Below are positions 47,103 to 56,594 of a stretch of DNA of 64,000 bases, piece by piece. This DNA is from Gemmatimonadota bacterium (GTDB lineage: Bacteria > Gemmatimonadota > Gemmatimonadetes > Gemmatimonadales > Gemmatimonadaceae). Made by a program: the position numbers and the translations under genes. Under the pieces are notes generated by a model. The model did not search any database. It was not told the origin of the DNA and saw nothing but the letters and a program-made list of their open reading frames with translations. How positions within the stretch are numbered: the stretch's first letter is position 1; every line of letters begins with the position of its first letter. The DNA lies in the NCBI GenBank assembly GCA_040388625.1, contig JAZKBK010000006.1, positions 62,001 to 126,000 of the forward strand, read 5' to 3'.

Positions 47103-47540
47103 TCAGGCGGCCGCGCGAACGATAGTTGTGAAGCTCGCGGATGCAACGCGGCGCCCGTTCACCGTGGCGCGGCCCTTCAGATGAGCTATGCCACGCCGGA
47201 AGCTCTCCAACTCGACGCTCAGAACGAGGGTGTCACCGGCCACTGCCGGGTCACGGAGACGCACCCGCTCGATCGCCGCAAAATAGCCCACCACCCCTGC
47301 ACGGGCATCCACCAGCCCGAGCAGGAGCGCCGCAGATGTCTGTGCCAGCGCTTCGATCGCAAGAGTGTTCGGCATCGCCGAATCTTGCGGGTGCCACGCC
47401 GCCCCGAACCACTCGCCGCCCGTGACACGCTTGATTCCCTCCACGCGCCGTCCGGGCTCGATCACGTTGATGGAGTCGACGAGCAGGAACGGGTATCTGT
47501 GGGCCAGAACGTTGAGGATCGCCGCCGAATCCATCAGCAT
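47103..47540 (-). CDS. FabZ-like hotdog-fold protein (3-hydroxyacyl-ACP dehydratase family), altered active site
   Basis: 145 residues. HRYPFLLVD at the N-terminus and MPNTLAIEALAQTSAALLL in the middle are FabZ hallmarks. In typical FabZ the segment reads GHFPxxPVMPGVLIIEAMAQ-like; here the region before MPN is AAWHPQDSA, so the His-Phe-Pro motif is shifted and a Trp aligns to the catalytic His. The Glu (IEALAQ) is kept. It may be a divergent dehydratase or a non-catalytic relative. It lies 9 bases after hslU. Confidence 0.75.
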   Translation of the reverse strand: MLMDSAAILNVLAHRYPFLLVDSINVIEPGRRVEGIKRVTGGEWFGAAWHPQDSAMPNTLAIEALAQTSAALLLGLVDARAGVVGYFAAIERVRLRDPAVAGDTLVLSVELESFRRGIAHLKGRATVNGRRVASASFTTIVRAAA

Positions 47541-47549
47541 GTCAGTGCC

Positions 47550-48998
47550 TCAAAGGATGTACCGTCGCAGGTCCTCGTCTTCCACCACCTTCGCGAGCCG
47601 CGACTTAACCATCGCCGCATCGACGTTCACCGGCTCCTTGCAGCCGTCCGGAAGCTCGTACAGTACATCCTCGAGCAGCGTAGTCATCACCGTATGCAGT
47701 CGTCGTGCACCGATGTTTTCCATTCGATCATTGGCATGTGCGGCCGTTCGCGCAATCTCCGCAACGCCGTCGGTCGTGAACGTCAGCGACGCACCTTCGG
47801 ACTCGACGAGTGCGGCGTACTGCTTGGTGAGTGCGTTTTCCGGCTCCGTCATTATGCGCACGAAATCAGCTTCGGTGAGCGGCTTGAGTTCGACGCGGAT
47901 CGGGAAACGACCCTGCAGCTCGGGAATGAGATCACTGGGCTTGGACACGTGGAACGCGCCGGCGGCCACAAACAGGACGTGGTCCGTCTTCACGTTGCCG
48001 TACTTGGTCGATACAGTCGAGCCTTCGACGATCGGCAACAGGTCACGCTGTACGCCCTCGCGTGAGACGTCGGGGCCGCCGGTGTCGCCCCGCTGGCCCG
48101 CGATCTTGTCGATCTCGTCGAGGAAGATGATCCCCATCTGCTCGACGCGTTCGAGTGCGTCGGTCACCAGCTCGTCCTGATCGATGAGTTTCCCCAGCTC
48201 TTCATCCATCAGGATTCTGCGCGCTTCCGGCACCTTCACCGTACGCTTCCGCGTACGCTTGGGCATCATGTCGCGGAGCATGTCGGAGAAATTCTCCATT
48301 CCTTCTGGTGCTCCCTGCGGCACCATCATGTCGAACATCACCGGCGCGTTCTGCTGTACTTCGATTTCGACTTCACGGTTGTCCAGCTCTCCCGCCAGGA
48401 GGAGCGCCTTGAGCTTGTCGCGGGTGCGCTGGTAACGATCGCGCGCAACTTCCACTTCCTTCGTCACACCGCCGCTCTCGGAGACGAAGAACACCTGCTC
48501 GTCGTTTGCCGCCGTCTGAACGTCGCTCGCCGGTTTTGCCTCTTCCGGCATGGGAAGCAGCAGATCAAGGAGCCGATCATCGACACGCTCGTTCGCGAGC
48601 TCTTCCACTTCGCTCTCCCGATCGTCGCGGACCATGCTGATCGCCGCCTCTACGAGATCGCGAACCATCGATTCGACGTCGCGGCCCACGTATCCGACTT
48701 CGGTGAACTTGGATGCCTCGACCTTTACGAACGGAGCGCCGGCGAGCTTTGCCAGGCGACGCGCGATCTCCGTCTTTCCGACGCCGGTAGGACCGACGAG
48801 TATGATGTTGTTGGGCGAGATCTCATCGCGAATCGAGTCCGGCGCACGCTGTCTGCGCCACCGGTTCCTGAGCGCGATCGCCACCGCGCGCTTCGCGTCT
48901 CCCTGCCCCACTATGTAACGATCCAGCTCGCGAACGATCTGCCGCGGAGTGAGATCGGCCAGCTTCGCCAGCGCCTGTTGCGTGCGTGGTGAGGCCAT
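47550..48998 (-). CDS. hslU: ATP-dependent protease ATPase subunit HslU
   Basis: 482 residues. N-terminus [33 protein letters not shown] (key [16 protein letters not shown]), P-loop [16 protein letters not shown], Walker [12 protein letters not shown] and the sensor-2 region [17 protein letters not shown]. The C-terminal [10 protein letters not shown]-type tail (here [12 protein letters not shown]) that activates HslV is present. It unfolds substrates for the HslV protease. Starts 2 bases after hslV. Confidence 0.97.
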   Translation of the reverse strand: MASPRTQQALAKLADLTPRQIVRELDRYIVGQGDAKRAVAIALRNRWRRQRAPDSIRDEISPNNIILVGPTGVGKTEIARRLAKLAGAPFVKVEASKFTEVGYVGRDVESMVRDLVEAAISMVRDDRESEVEELANERVDDRLLDLLLPMPEEAKPASDVQTAANDEQVFFVSESGGVTKEVEVARDRYQRTRDKLKALLLAGELDNREVEIEVQQNAPVMFDMMVPQGAPEGMENFSDMLRDMMPKRTRKRTVKVPEARRILMDEELGKLIDQDELVTDALERVEQMGIIFLDEIDKIAGQRGDTGGPDVSREGVQRDLLPIVEGSTVSTKYGNVKTDHVLFVAAGAFHVSKPSDLIPELQGRFPIRVELKPLTEADFVRIMTEPENALTKQYAALVESEGASLTFTTDGVAEIARTAAHANDRMENIGARRLHTVMTTLLEDVLYELPDGCKEPVNVDAAMVKSRLAKVVEDEDLRRYIL

Positions 48999-49000
48999 GG

Positions 49001-49552
49001 CTATGCTCCCGGCTCGATGATGGTGATGTTCGTATTGGTATAGATGCAGATCTCGCCGGCGATCGTCAGCGCGCGCCGCACGATGTCGCGCGCATCGAGT
49101 TCCGTGCTCTCGACCAGCGCTCGCGCTGCGGCGAGCGCATACGTACCGCCAGACCCGATTGCGAGAATTCCGTCGTCCGGCTCTATGATGTCGCCGGTTC
49201 CCGAGATGATGAAGCCATGCTCGCGTGACGCAACGACCAGCAACGCTTCGAGTCGCCTGAGAACCCGGTCGCTTCGCCAGTCCTTGGCAAGATCGACCGC
49301 CGCCCGCGGAAGGTTGTCCGGAAAGCGCTTCAGCTTTTCCTCGAACTTCTCGAATAGGGTGAACGCGTCAGCCGCAGCGCCCGCGAAACCGGCGAGCAAC
49401 CGGCCGTTCTGGAGCGTGCGAACCTTCTGAGCGTTGGATTTCATTACCGTGTCGCCGACGGTGACCTGACCGTCGCCGCCGAGTGCGACCTGACCATTGC
49501 GGCGCACGGCCAGGATCGTCGTGGCGCGAATGGTCGGAAGTATGCTGTGCAT
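49001..49552 (-). CDS. hslV: ATP-dependent protease subunit HslV
   Basis: 183 residues from ATG 49552; the longer frame to 49642 lacks family similarity. The mature N-terminal threonine is in [23 protein letters not shown] (key TTILAVRR), so a ~9-residue propeptide is removed. [32 protein letters not shown] and [15 protein letters not shown] are characteristic. It forms the proteolytic chamber with HslU, the next gene. Confidence 0.96.
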   Translation of the reverse strand: MHSILPTIRATTILAVRRNGQVALGGDGQVTVGDTVMKSNAQKVRTLQNGRLLAGFAGAAADAFTLFEKFEEKLKRFPDNLPRAAVDLAKDWRSDRVLRRLEALLVVASREHGFIISGTGDIIEPDDGILAIGSGGTYALAAARALVESTELDARDIVRRALTIAGEICIYTNTNITIIEPGA

Positions 49553-49652
49553 ACCTAAAGAAATAGCCGTGCGCCCCCTTTTTGCACTCTGAGATGACGG
49601 AGCGGCCGGATTGGCTGCAGCCAGCCGGATGGGACGAGACAACGGAGCAATC

Positions 49653-50018
49653 GTGAGCGTCTATGAAGTGCCAGTACTGCTGGGCGCGGTAGTAATCCTG
49701 ATGGGACTCGGCATCATCTGGGATTCCTGGGGCCCGCAGACGATTGGCCCGATGCGGGATCGGCGCCGCCGCCGCCGAGCCACAATCGACCTCAAGGGCG
49801 AATTCGTCGCAGGTGTAGGAATCGTGCTACTAGGTGCTGCGCTGATTGGCAGCGACTGGCGCTTCGAAACCGTGACCATACTGGCCGGTGCCCTCTGTAT
49901 CCTCGTAGGGGCACTAAGGAATCGGAAATATTTTCGAGAAGTGTTCACTTTCCGGGGTGCCGCGCGACGTAACGATGATATAATACAGCCAAAACCGGGC
50001 AAATTGCGAATTCGATAA
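49653..50018 (+). CDS. Small membrane protein, unknown
   Basis: About 121 residues from GTG 49653, preceded by CGGAG. Membrane helices near 5-25 ([15 protein letters not shown]), 52-70 ([16 protein letters not shown]) and 78-92 ([16 protein letters not shown]), with a basic stretch between ([11 protein letters not shown]). I do not recognise a family. It is divergent from hslV and precedes the Crp-like gene with an AT-rich gap. Confidence 0.55.
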   Translation: MSVYEVPVLLGAVVILMGLGIIWDSWGPQTIGPMRDRRRRRRATIDLKGEFVAGVGIVLLGAALIGSDWRFETVTILAGALCILVGALRNRKYFREVFTFRGAARRNDDIIQPKPGKLRIR

Positions 50019-50096
50019 TTGACGACCTGTATGGATTCTATACAACGATATTCAGTACCATAATGTACCGGCAAGCTGTTTGCACTAAACCGTACC

Positions 50097-50816
50097 ATGG
50101 ATACTTACGACGAAAATCTGCTCCTCCGCGCGCTCCCGTCCGCGTCGATCAAGCGACTCGCTGAGGATCTCGTAATCATCAACACCCCCACTCACGCCGA
50201 ACTGTACGGGCCCGGCGACATGGTGAACCGAATCTATTTCCCTCTCGATTCGGTGATATCGATGACGGCCCCCCTCGGCGCGACACAAGGCGAGGTTGCG
50301 ACGGTCGGCCAGGAAGGGATGATTGGCCTGCCGACAGTTTTTGGCACCGAGATGGCAAACATGCGCTTCTTCGTCCAGATCGGCGGAAGATCCGCTGTCA
50401 TGACTGCGGACCGGTTTACCGAGCTGCTCCGGTCCGACGATAATCTCCGCACGGTGATGCTGCGCTATGCCCACGCGATGTTCACCCAGATCGGACAGTC
50501 GGTAGTGTGCAACCAGCGGCACTCGCTCCGGCAGCGTTGCGCACGATGGCTCCTGATGACACATGACAGGGTTCCGGGCGATCAGTTCCACCTCACGCAC
50601 GAAGCACTCGCCGTCATGCTTGGCGTTCGCCGCGCTGGCGTCACGGTCGCGGCGGGCAACCTCCAGAGAGCCGGACTCATTCGATACCGGCGCGGAGAAA
50701 TAACAATCGTCGACAGAGAGGGGCTGGAGAAGGTCTCCTGCGAGTGTTACCGGCTCGTAGCCGACGTCTACGACAGACTCGTTGGCCAGACGGGGTACAA
50801 GGAGAGCGCGGCGTAG
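50097..50816 (+). CDS. Crp/Fnr family transcriptional regulator
   Basis: 239 residues. An N-terminal cyclic nucleotide-binding-like beta-roll (residues ~15-125; YGPGDMVNRIYFPLDSVISM, VATVGQEGMIGLP), a dimer helix, then the Crp-type helix-turn-helix (LTHEALAVMLGVRRAGVTVAAGNLQRAGLI). No cysteine set for an iron-sulphur cluster and no typical cAMP Arg-Ser pair are apparent, so the ligand is unknown. The gap before it holds a GTACCATAATGTAC element at 50055-50068. Confidence 0.88.
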   Translation: MDTYDENLLLRALPSASIKRLAEDLVIINTPTHAELYGPGDMVNRIYFPLDSVISMTAPLGATQGEVATVGQEGMIGLPTVFGTEMANMRFFVQIGGRSAVMTADRFTELLRSDDNLRTVMLRYAHAMFTQIGQSVVCNQRHSLRQRCARWLLMTHDRVPGDQFHLTHEALAVMLGVRRAGVTVAAGNLQRAGLIRYRRGEITIVDREGLEKVSCECYRLVADVYDRLVGQTGYKESAA

Positions 50817-50833
50817 AGATGCGGACCGGAGGT

Positions 50834-50861
50834 CGTCATTGCCGCGAATACGGGAATGACG
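50834..50861. repeat. Palindromic repeat family B, copy 2
   Basis: CGTCATTGCCG and CGGGAATGACG, 10 of 11 positions complementary, between the Crp-like and DUF983 stops (convergent genes). It resembles the palindrome at 33709-33738. Confidence 0.6.
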
Positions 50862-50867
50862 AGCTTT

Positions 50868-51542
50868 CTACTCCTCCTCACTCGCGTGCCACGCCATTTC
50901 CGCCTCATCCGGCGGCCGTAGCAACAGGTCCAGCGCCAGCCACATCAGCCGCGATACAGGATAGAGAACGATCGGTGCTGCGATCATCGCGACGATCAAC
51001 GAGTATTCGACGCCGGCCCACGGCACGTTCGGCCACATCACGATCACCACTACGAGAAGCACCAGCGCGAAAATGATTTCCGCCAGCACGATGTTGAAGA
51101 ACATCCCGCCGAGGAAATAATCATCGGCCTCGCCGCGATCGAGCCGGATTCCGCACTGCGCGCAGCGATGCTGCAGCTTGAACCACGTGCGCAGGACCCT
51201 GGCCCCACCGCAATTCGGACAGCGCAGCCTGAGTGCACGTGCGAATTCGCGCACGACGTCCCGCATCCGGGGCATGACTATCTCCCCCCGGCTGCTCATC
51301 TCGCCCAGATCCGCAACGCGCATCACTTCCGCGAAGCGCCACACCGACTCAAGCAGTCGAGCGGCCGGTTCTTCCGGGAAATCCGCCGCGATCTCGCTTC
51401 GCCTTATCTCGCCGTCGGCCGCTGTGAAGAACAGAAATAGCCCGGACGCTTCCGCGTTCTGCGGACGAGCATCGCCATCGACAGCTTCGTGGCGACGCTC
51501 CACCGTCCATGACTTCCCCTGAACAAACAGGTACAACGCCAT
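50868..51542 (-). CDS. DUF983 family protein
   Basis: About 224 residues from ATG 51542 (MALYLFVQG); the longer frame overlaps xer. The DUF983 core is LRCPNCGGARVLRTWFKLQHRCAQCGIRL (zinc-ribbon CxxC pair, key RCPNCG and RCAQCG) followed by DYFLGGMFFNIVLAE and two membrane helices. An N-terminal ~100 residue part is extra to the family. Function unknown; some relatives occur with heme-copper oxidase genes. Confidence 0.78.
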   Translation of the reverse strand: MALYLFVQGKSWTVERRHEAVDGDARPQNAEASGLFLFFTAADGEIRRSEIAADFPEEPAARLLESVWRFAEVMRVADLGEMSSRGEIVMPRMRDVVREFARALRLRCPNCGGARVLRTWFKLQHRCAQCGIRLDRGEADDYFLGGMFFNIVLAEIIFALVLLVVVIVMWPNVPWAGVEYSLIVAMIAAPIVLYPVSRLMWLALDLLLRPPDEAEMAWHASEEE

Positions 51543-51558
51543 CAGCGAGGGCTGCACG

Positions 51559-52485
51559 CTAGGCGCGCGGGTGGGCCGACTTGTACGCCTGCTTGAGGCG
51601 CTCGACACTGGTATGCGTGTAGATCTGCGTCGTCTGCACCGATGCGTGGCCCAGCAATTCCTGAACCGCACGGAGGTCGGCTCCAGCATCGAGCATGTGC
51701 GTCGCGAACGTGTGTCGCAGCGAGTGCGTGGATAGACCCGAGCCCTCGCTCACCAGATCCAGCAGAGTTGTGACAGCGTTCTGGAGCGCACGCGTACTGA
51801 TCCGGCGCCCCCTCGCCGACAGAAAAAATGCTGTTCGATCGCCAGTTGGTCCGATGACGCGTAGCAGCTCGTCCCGCTTCGATTCGTAATTGCGGAGAGC
51901 AAGCGTCGCGCGATCACCCAGCGGAACGATGCGCTCCTTTCGGCCCTTGCCGCGCACCTTTACCTGATTGGCCAGCAGATCCAGAGAGTCACGGTTGATG
52001 CCGCGGAGCTCGGATAATCGCAAACCCGCGGAATAGAACAACTCCAGCATCGCAAGATTCCGAACGTCGGTGAACTTTCCATCATGGGCGCGCGTTTCCG
52101 CAGCGCTGAACAACGTGCCCATCTGAGCAATGTCGAGATATTCGGGCAGGTACTTGTCGCGCTTCGGCGCTGCAACGGCACGTGCTGGATTTGCCTCGAC
52201 GATCTCGTTTCTGTGCAGGTACTTGTAAAACGATCGCACTGCAGACAGCGACCGACCCGCCGAACGCTTGCTGACTCCGCGACGCACGAGATGCGCCAGA
52301 AAGCCGCGGATTGCGAGCCGATCCAATCCCTGCCACGACCAGCTCTCGACACCGTAATAACTGCCAAGGTATGCGGTGAACTCGGCAAGGTCGCGCGTGT
52401 AAGCCTTGATGGTGTTGGGCGATACGTTCCGCTCCTTCTCCATGTGCTCGAGAAACTCCGCGACGCGATCGATCTCTTCGCTCAT
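51559..52485 (-). CDS. xerC: Tyrosine recombinase XerC/XerD
   Basis: 308 residues from ATG 52485, overlapping the trmFO stop as ATGA. N-terminal core-binding domain (VAEFLEHMEKERNVSPNTIKAYTRDL), then the catalytic set: Arg in LRLSELRG, Lys in KGRKERIVPLG, HSLRHTFATHML and HASVQTTQIYTH with Tyr ~289. It would resolve chromosome dimers at dif. XerC versus XerD is not separable here; the link to trmFO favours XerC. No dif site was found. Confidence 0.9.
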   Translation of the reverse strand: MSEEIDRVAEFLEHMEKERNVSPNTIKAYTRDLAEFTAYLGSYYGVESWSWQGLDRLAIRGFLAHLVRRGVSKRSAGRSLSAVRSFYKYLHRNEIVEANPARAVAAPKRDKYLPEYLDIAQMGTLFSAAETRAHDGKFTDVRNLAMLELFYSAGLRLSELRGINRDSLDLLANQVKVRGKGRKERIVPLGDRATLALRNYESKRDELLRVIGPTGDRTAFFLSARGRRISTRALQNAVTTLLDLVSEGSGLSTHSLRHTFATHMLDAGADLRAVQELLGHASVQTTQIYTHTSVERLKQAYKSAHPRA

Positions 52486-53837
52486 GCCGACGCCGCCACC
52501 GGCTCGATCGACATCTCGTCCCGCCAAGCGCGCATTTCGCGCACAGCCCGTTCCGCCATGCGCTCCTTCTTCAAGCGCTTGTCGCGAATGCGCTCATCCA
52601 GATCATCCACCAGACCGAAGTTCGCATTCATCGGCTGGAAATGCCGTGGATCCGCCTCTCGCAGATAACGGTAAAGCGCGCCGAGCATCGTGGTGCCGGG
52701 CGGCACGATCGGGTCGAGGCCACTCATGACGCGTGAGAGATTCATGCCGGCAAGCAATCCGGAAGCTGTACTCTCGGTGTATCCCTCCACGCCGGTGATC
52801 TGGCCAGCCAAAAAGATCTGCGGGTCATCACGTAACGTCAGCGCCGACGTGAGCACGCTCGGCGAATTGACGTACGAGTTGCGATGGATCGACCCGTAAC
52901 GCAGAAACTCCGCGTTCCCGAGTCCCGGGATCATGCGAAAAACACGCTGCTGTTCGGGTATGCGCAAGCGCGTCTGAAATCCAACCAGGTTCCACAGACG
53001 TTCGGCGCGATCCTCACGTCGCAACTGAACCACCGCATGAGGTCGCCTTCCCGTTCGCGGGTCCGCAAGTCCGACCGGCTTGAGCGGGCCAAAGCGCAGC
53101 GTCTCACGGCCGCGCGAGTTCATCTCTTCCACCGGCATGCAACCGGAAAAGTACGGAACCTCGTCGAACTCGTGACCGTGAAACTGATCGGCAGCGGCCA
53201 GTGCGTCGGAGAACGCGTTGTACTCGTCCTCCGTCATCGGACAGTTGAGATAGGCGCCCTCGTCGTCAGCGCCGTCCATCGTCTCCTTGCCGTATCGCGA
53301 TGCAGTGAAGACGACCGATTCATCGATGGACTCGCGCGACACAACTGGCGCGATCGCGTCATAGAACGCGAGCGCATCACTCCCGAGCCTCCGTCTGAGT
53401 GATTCGGCCAACAAATCGCCGGTCAAAGGTCCGGTGGCGATCACAGCGGGTGCAGCTGGCAGTTCGCCGATCTCGTCGCGCATCACTGTGATATTGGGAT
53501 GCGCCAGAATGCGCTCCGTCACCGCGGCCGCGAACACATCGCGATCCACCGCGAGCGCCGTGCCGGCTGCAACACGCGCGATGTCGGCGCACTCGAGCAC
53601 AAGACAGCCCAACTCGCGCATCTCCGCCTTGATGGCGCCGTGCGCGGTGGACAGTTCCGTGCTCTTGAACGTGTTGGAGCAGACCAGCTCCGCCAATCGG
53701 TCGGTGCGATGCGCCGGTGTCTGGCGCACCGGCCGCATCTCATGCAGCTCTACGCGATGTCCGCGTTGAGCAAGCTGCCACGCAGCCTCCGATCCGGCGA
53801 GGCCGCCACCGACCACGGTGACAACGTCGTCATGCAA
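52482..53837 (-). CDS. trmFO: Methylenetetrahydrofolate-tRNA-(uracil-5-)-methyltransferase
   Basis: About 451 residues from TTG 53837; an ATG at 53876 lies inside topA. The FAD site is VTVVGGGLAGSEAAWQLA; ELVCSNTFKST and PYFSGCMPVEEM are signature segments, and AGQITGVEGYTES is the second cofactor motif. It forms m5U54 in tRNA using methylene-THF and FAD. The topA-trmFO-xer order is widespread and supports the call. Confidence 0.96.
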   Translation of the reverse strand: MHDDVVTVVGGGLAGSEAAWQLAQRGHRVELHEMRPVRQTPAHRTDRLAELVCSNTFKSTELSTAHGAIKAEMRELGCLVLECADIARVAAGTALAVDRDVFAAAVTERILAHPNITVMRDEIGELPAAPAVIATGPLTGDLLAESLRRRLGSDALAFYDAIAPVVSRESIDESVVFTASRYGKETMDGADDEGAYLNCPMTEDEYNAFSDALAAADQFHGHEFDEVPYFSGCMPVEEMNSRGRETLRFGPLKPVGLADPRTGRRPHAVVQLRREDRAERLWNLVGFQTRLRIPEQQRVFRMIPGLGNAEFLRYGSIHRNSYVNSPSVLTSALTLRDDPQIFLAGQITGVEGYTESTASGLLAGMNLSRVMSGLDPIVPPGTTMLGALYRYLREADPRHFQPMNANFGLVDDLDERIRDKRLKKERMAERAVREMRAWRDEMSIEPVAASA

Positions 53838-56271
53838 CGACGGCCTCCGCCGGCGGAGCAGCGGCCTCCCACTCATTCTGACACTTCATGCAGCGGCGGT
53901 ATTCACCGCGAGCCTTGCTCGACTTCGCTTCAGCCCCGACGAACCCACACTCCGGACAGGTTTCCGCGACCGGCTTGTCCCACACCACGAAGTCGCACGC
54001 GGGATAGGTCGCACAACCGTAGAACGCCTTGCCACGTTTCTTGGACCGTCGCACGGCGACATCACCACCACACTTGGGACACTTGACGCCCGTGGGCATG
54101 GAGCGAGTGCCGCGACATTTCGGGAACTTGCTACAACCCAGAAATTCACCGCTACGACCGGTTCGAACCACCATCGGAGCACCGCATTCGTGACAGATCT
54201 CGTCCGTCGCACGCGCGACTTTCTTTTCACCGCGAAGCGGGCGGGTGAACTTGCATGTCTTGGGGTGGTTTTCGCACGCCATGAACGGGCCAAAGAATCC
54301 ACCGCGCGGGACGAGCTTGCCGCCGCAATCAGGACACTTCTGCCCTTCGAACTCCGACAGGTCGTGCGCAGCGGCGATCAGCCCTTCGACGTCCGCATGC
54401 TTGACCTGCTCGGCGAACGGGCCGTAGAACGCGCTGAGCATTTCGTGCCAGTCGACGCTGCCGTCCTCCACCTTGTCGAGGTCGCTTTCCATGTTCGACG
54501 TGAACTGAACATTGAATATGTCAGGCAGACTCTTCACCATCACGCGCTCAACCTGCTCTCCCAGACCTGTCGGAAAGAAGCGACGTTGCTCCAGCAGTAC
54601 GTAACGCCGTTCTGCAAGCGTCGAGATGATCGATGCGTAAGTCGATGGACGACCAATGCCAAGTCGCTCCAGCTCCTTCACCAGGCTTGCTTCCGAAAAT
54701 CGCGGAGGCGGCTCTGTAAAGTGCTGCGTCGGCTCGATGCGCTTGACCGGGATGTTTTCCCCTTCCGACATCGCCGGCAGTGCCTGCTCGTCTTCGAGCG
54801 CCTTGCCGTCGCCGGCTTCGCGCGCTTCCTGGTAAAGCGCCTGATAGCCCGCGAATTTCATGACGCTTCCGGTCGCACGGAACACGTACCGCCCGAGATC
54901 GAAATTCACGGTCGTCGTATCGAACACCGCCGGCGCCATCTGCGACGCCATGAAGCGTTTCCACACCAGCTCGTAAAGCTTGAACTGGTCATCCTTCAGA
55001 TAGCGTTTGATGGCATCCGGCCGACGCGTCGGATCGGTGGGACGTACGGCTTCGTGCGCGTCCTGCGTGTTCTTGCTCTTGCTATCGCCGTATAGCTGCG
55101 GACCCCCACGCGCGAGGAACTCCTCACCGAACAGAGTCCTCAGATAGTCGCGCGCCGCAGTCGCGGCCGACTCCGCGACACGTGTGGAATCGGTACGCAT
55201 GTAAGTGATGAGACCAACTGCCCCTTCGGCGCCGATCTCGATGCCCTCGTACAGATCCTGCGCCAGTCGCATCGTACGCTTGGAGCCGAAGCCGAGCCGC
55301 TTGGCCGCTTCCTGCTGCAGTGTGCTGGTCGTGAACGGCGCGTACGGGTTCTTGCGACGCTCGCGACGCTTGACCTCCGTTACAGGGAACGTCTTGAGTC
55401 CACCGATGTCGTCGAGAATGCGCTGCGCTTCCGCCGCGTTGGTTATCTCTGGCTTCTTTCCATCGACGTGGTGCAGCTTTGCCGTGAATTCCTGACGCTC
55501 CTTCTCCAGCAACGCCGCGATCGTCCAGTACTCTACAGGCTTGAATGCGCGAATCTCGCGCTCGCGCTCGACGATGAGTCGCAATGCGACAGTCTGCACG
55601 CGCCCCGCGGATGCGCCCTTCTTCACCGTCTTCCACAACATCGGGCTCGCCTTGTAACCGACAAGCCGGTCGAGCATGCGACGCGCGAGCTGCGCCTCAA
55701 CCAGACGCTCGTTGATCTGTCCGGCGTTGTCGATCGCCGCACGTACCGCATCACGCGTTATCTCGTGGAACAACACGCGCCTGATCGGCGCGCCACCCTT
55801 GCGCTGGATCTGCGATGCAACATGCCACGCGATCGCTTCGCCTTCGCGATCAGGGTCAGTCGCTAGATATATCTGGCTCGATTCCCTGGCGGCGGCCTTC
55901 AGCTCCGCGAGCGTCTTCTCCTTGCCCGGAATCGTGACGTACTCGGGTTCGAAGTTGTTTTCAACATCGATACCCATCTTCTTCACAGGAAGGTCACGGA
56001 TGTGACCGATCGTCGCGCGCACCTTATACCCGCGCCCGAGATACTTCCCGATGGTCTTGGCCTTGGCCGGCGACTCGACGATAACTAGCGCCTGTCCATT
56101 GCCGCTGCCATCCATCGAAACGTCGTCATCGTACACGACGGCTTCGGCAGCGGCAGTCTTGCGCACGCCCTTGCCGGCCGCCTTGCGAGCGGCCTTTCGG
56201 ACCGGGGTCTTTGCCACGGTCTTCTTTTTTGTTGTTCCGGCGCTCTTCGCCGCCGTCTTTCGAATTGCCAT
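53830..56271 (-). CDS. topA: DNA topoisomerase I with lysine-rich N-terminal tail
   Basis: 813 residues from ATG 56271. A Lys/Ala-rich tail of ~45 residues (KTAAKSAGTTKKKTV) precedes the TOPRIM domain (LVIVESPAKAKTIGKYLG, ATDPDREGEAIAWH). The catalytic tyrosine is in ITYMRTDSTR (~356). Four C-terminal zinc ribbons run from ~640 to the end (CPDCGGKL, CHECGAPM, CPKCGGDV, CPECGFVG). It relaxes negative supercoils. The stop overlaps the trmFO start. Confidence 0.97.
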   Translation of the reverse strand: MAIRKTAAKSAGTTKKKTVAKTPVRKAARKAAGKGVRKTAAAEAVVYDDDVSMDGSGNGQALVIVESPAKAKTIGKYLGRGYKVRATIGHIRDLPVKKMGIDVENNFEPEYVTIPGKEKTLAELKAAARESSQIYLATDPDREGEAIAWHVASQIQRKGGAPIRRVLFHEITRDAVRAAIDNAGQINERLVEAQLARRMLDRLVGYKASPMLWKTVKKGASAGRVQTVALRLIVEREREIRAFKPVEYWTIAALLEKERQEFTAKLHHVDGKKPEITNAAEAQRILDDIGGLKTFPVTEVKRRERRKNPYAPFTTSTLQQEAAKRLGFGSKRTMRLAQDLYEGIEIGAEGAVGLITYMRTDSTRVAESAATAARDYLRTLFGEEFLARGGPQLYGDSKSKNTQDAHEAVRPTDPTRRPDAIKRYLKDDQFKLYELVWKRFMASQMAPAVFDTTTVNFDLGRYVFRATGSVMKFAGYQALYQEAREAGDGKALEDEQALPAMSEGENIPVKRIEPTQHFTEPPPRFSEASLVKELERLGIGRPSTYASIISTLAERRYVLLEQRRFFPTGLGEQVERVMVKSLPDIFNVQFTSNMESDLDKVEDGSVDWHEMLSAFYGPFAEQVKHADVEGLIAAAHDLSEFEGQKCPDCGGKLVPRGGFFGPFMACENHPKTCKFTRPLRGEKKVARATDEICHECGAPMVVRTGRSGEFLGCSKFPKCRGTRSMPTGVKCPKCGGDVAVRRSKKRGKAFYGCATYPACDFVVWDKPVAETCPECGFVGAEAKSSKARGEYRRCMKCQNEWEAAAPPAEAVVA

Positions 56272-56330
56272 GATTTTACCATTGCCGGATTGCTCCGGAT
56301 TCAATACGTAGTGAGTACCTGCTGATTCTT

Positions 56331-56594
56331 TCAGTGCGTGGTGATCGGAGAAGCGTCGCCGCCCCCCGAGCTTCCGTCGCCCAGGACGAGCCGGAGGTCG
56401 GTCAAGGCGACCCGCCCGTCGAAATGGGTGAGCACGCGCTCGATCACATGCTCGAGCTCCGTCGCGTCGAGTAGCCCCGACCGGCTGAGGCCGACCAGGT
56501 AGCCCCACGCTTCCGCCGTGAAGCGGCTGCGCTCGTGGGGTCCCAGGACGCGCATGGGGCGCGGTACGCTATAGCCGTCTATTCCTTCAGTCAT
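56331..56594 (-). CDS. Smg/DUF494-like small protein
   Basis: 87 residues. RFTAEAWGYLVGLSRSGLLDATELEHVIERVLTHF (key WGYLVGL..GLLD..ELEHVIER) resembles the C-terminal part of Smg (DUF494), a gene often found beside topA and dprA. The protein is about half the usual length and lacks the family's N-terminal part, which may be a true short form. It overlaps aroK by 8 bases and is 59 bases upstream of topA. Confidence 0.6.
   Translation of the reverse strand: MTEGIDGYSVPRPMRVLGPHERSRFTAEAWGYLVGLSRSGLLDATELEHVIERVLTHFDGRVALTDLRLVLGDGSSGGGDASPITTH

Noticed and set aside
46617-48065. 482-residue plus-strand frame
   Set aside because: Mirror of argF, the FabZ-like gene and hslU.
51559-52485. Site-specific recombinase as part of an integron or mobile island
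   Set aside because: No attachment repeats, cassettes or integrase partner are seen; the trmFO neighbour is the housekeeping Xer context.
54150-54180. GGTTCGAACC tRNA T-loop-like motif
   Set aside because: It lies inside the topA zinc-ribbon coding sequence and no cloverleaf surrounds it.
56272-56508. Longer N-terminus for topoisomerase I
   Set aside because: The region is coding for the Smg-like protein in another frame and the natural lysine-rich start at 56271 fits better.
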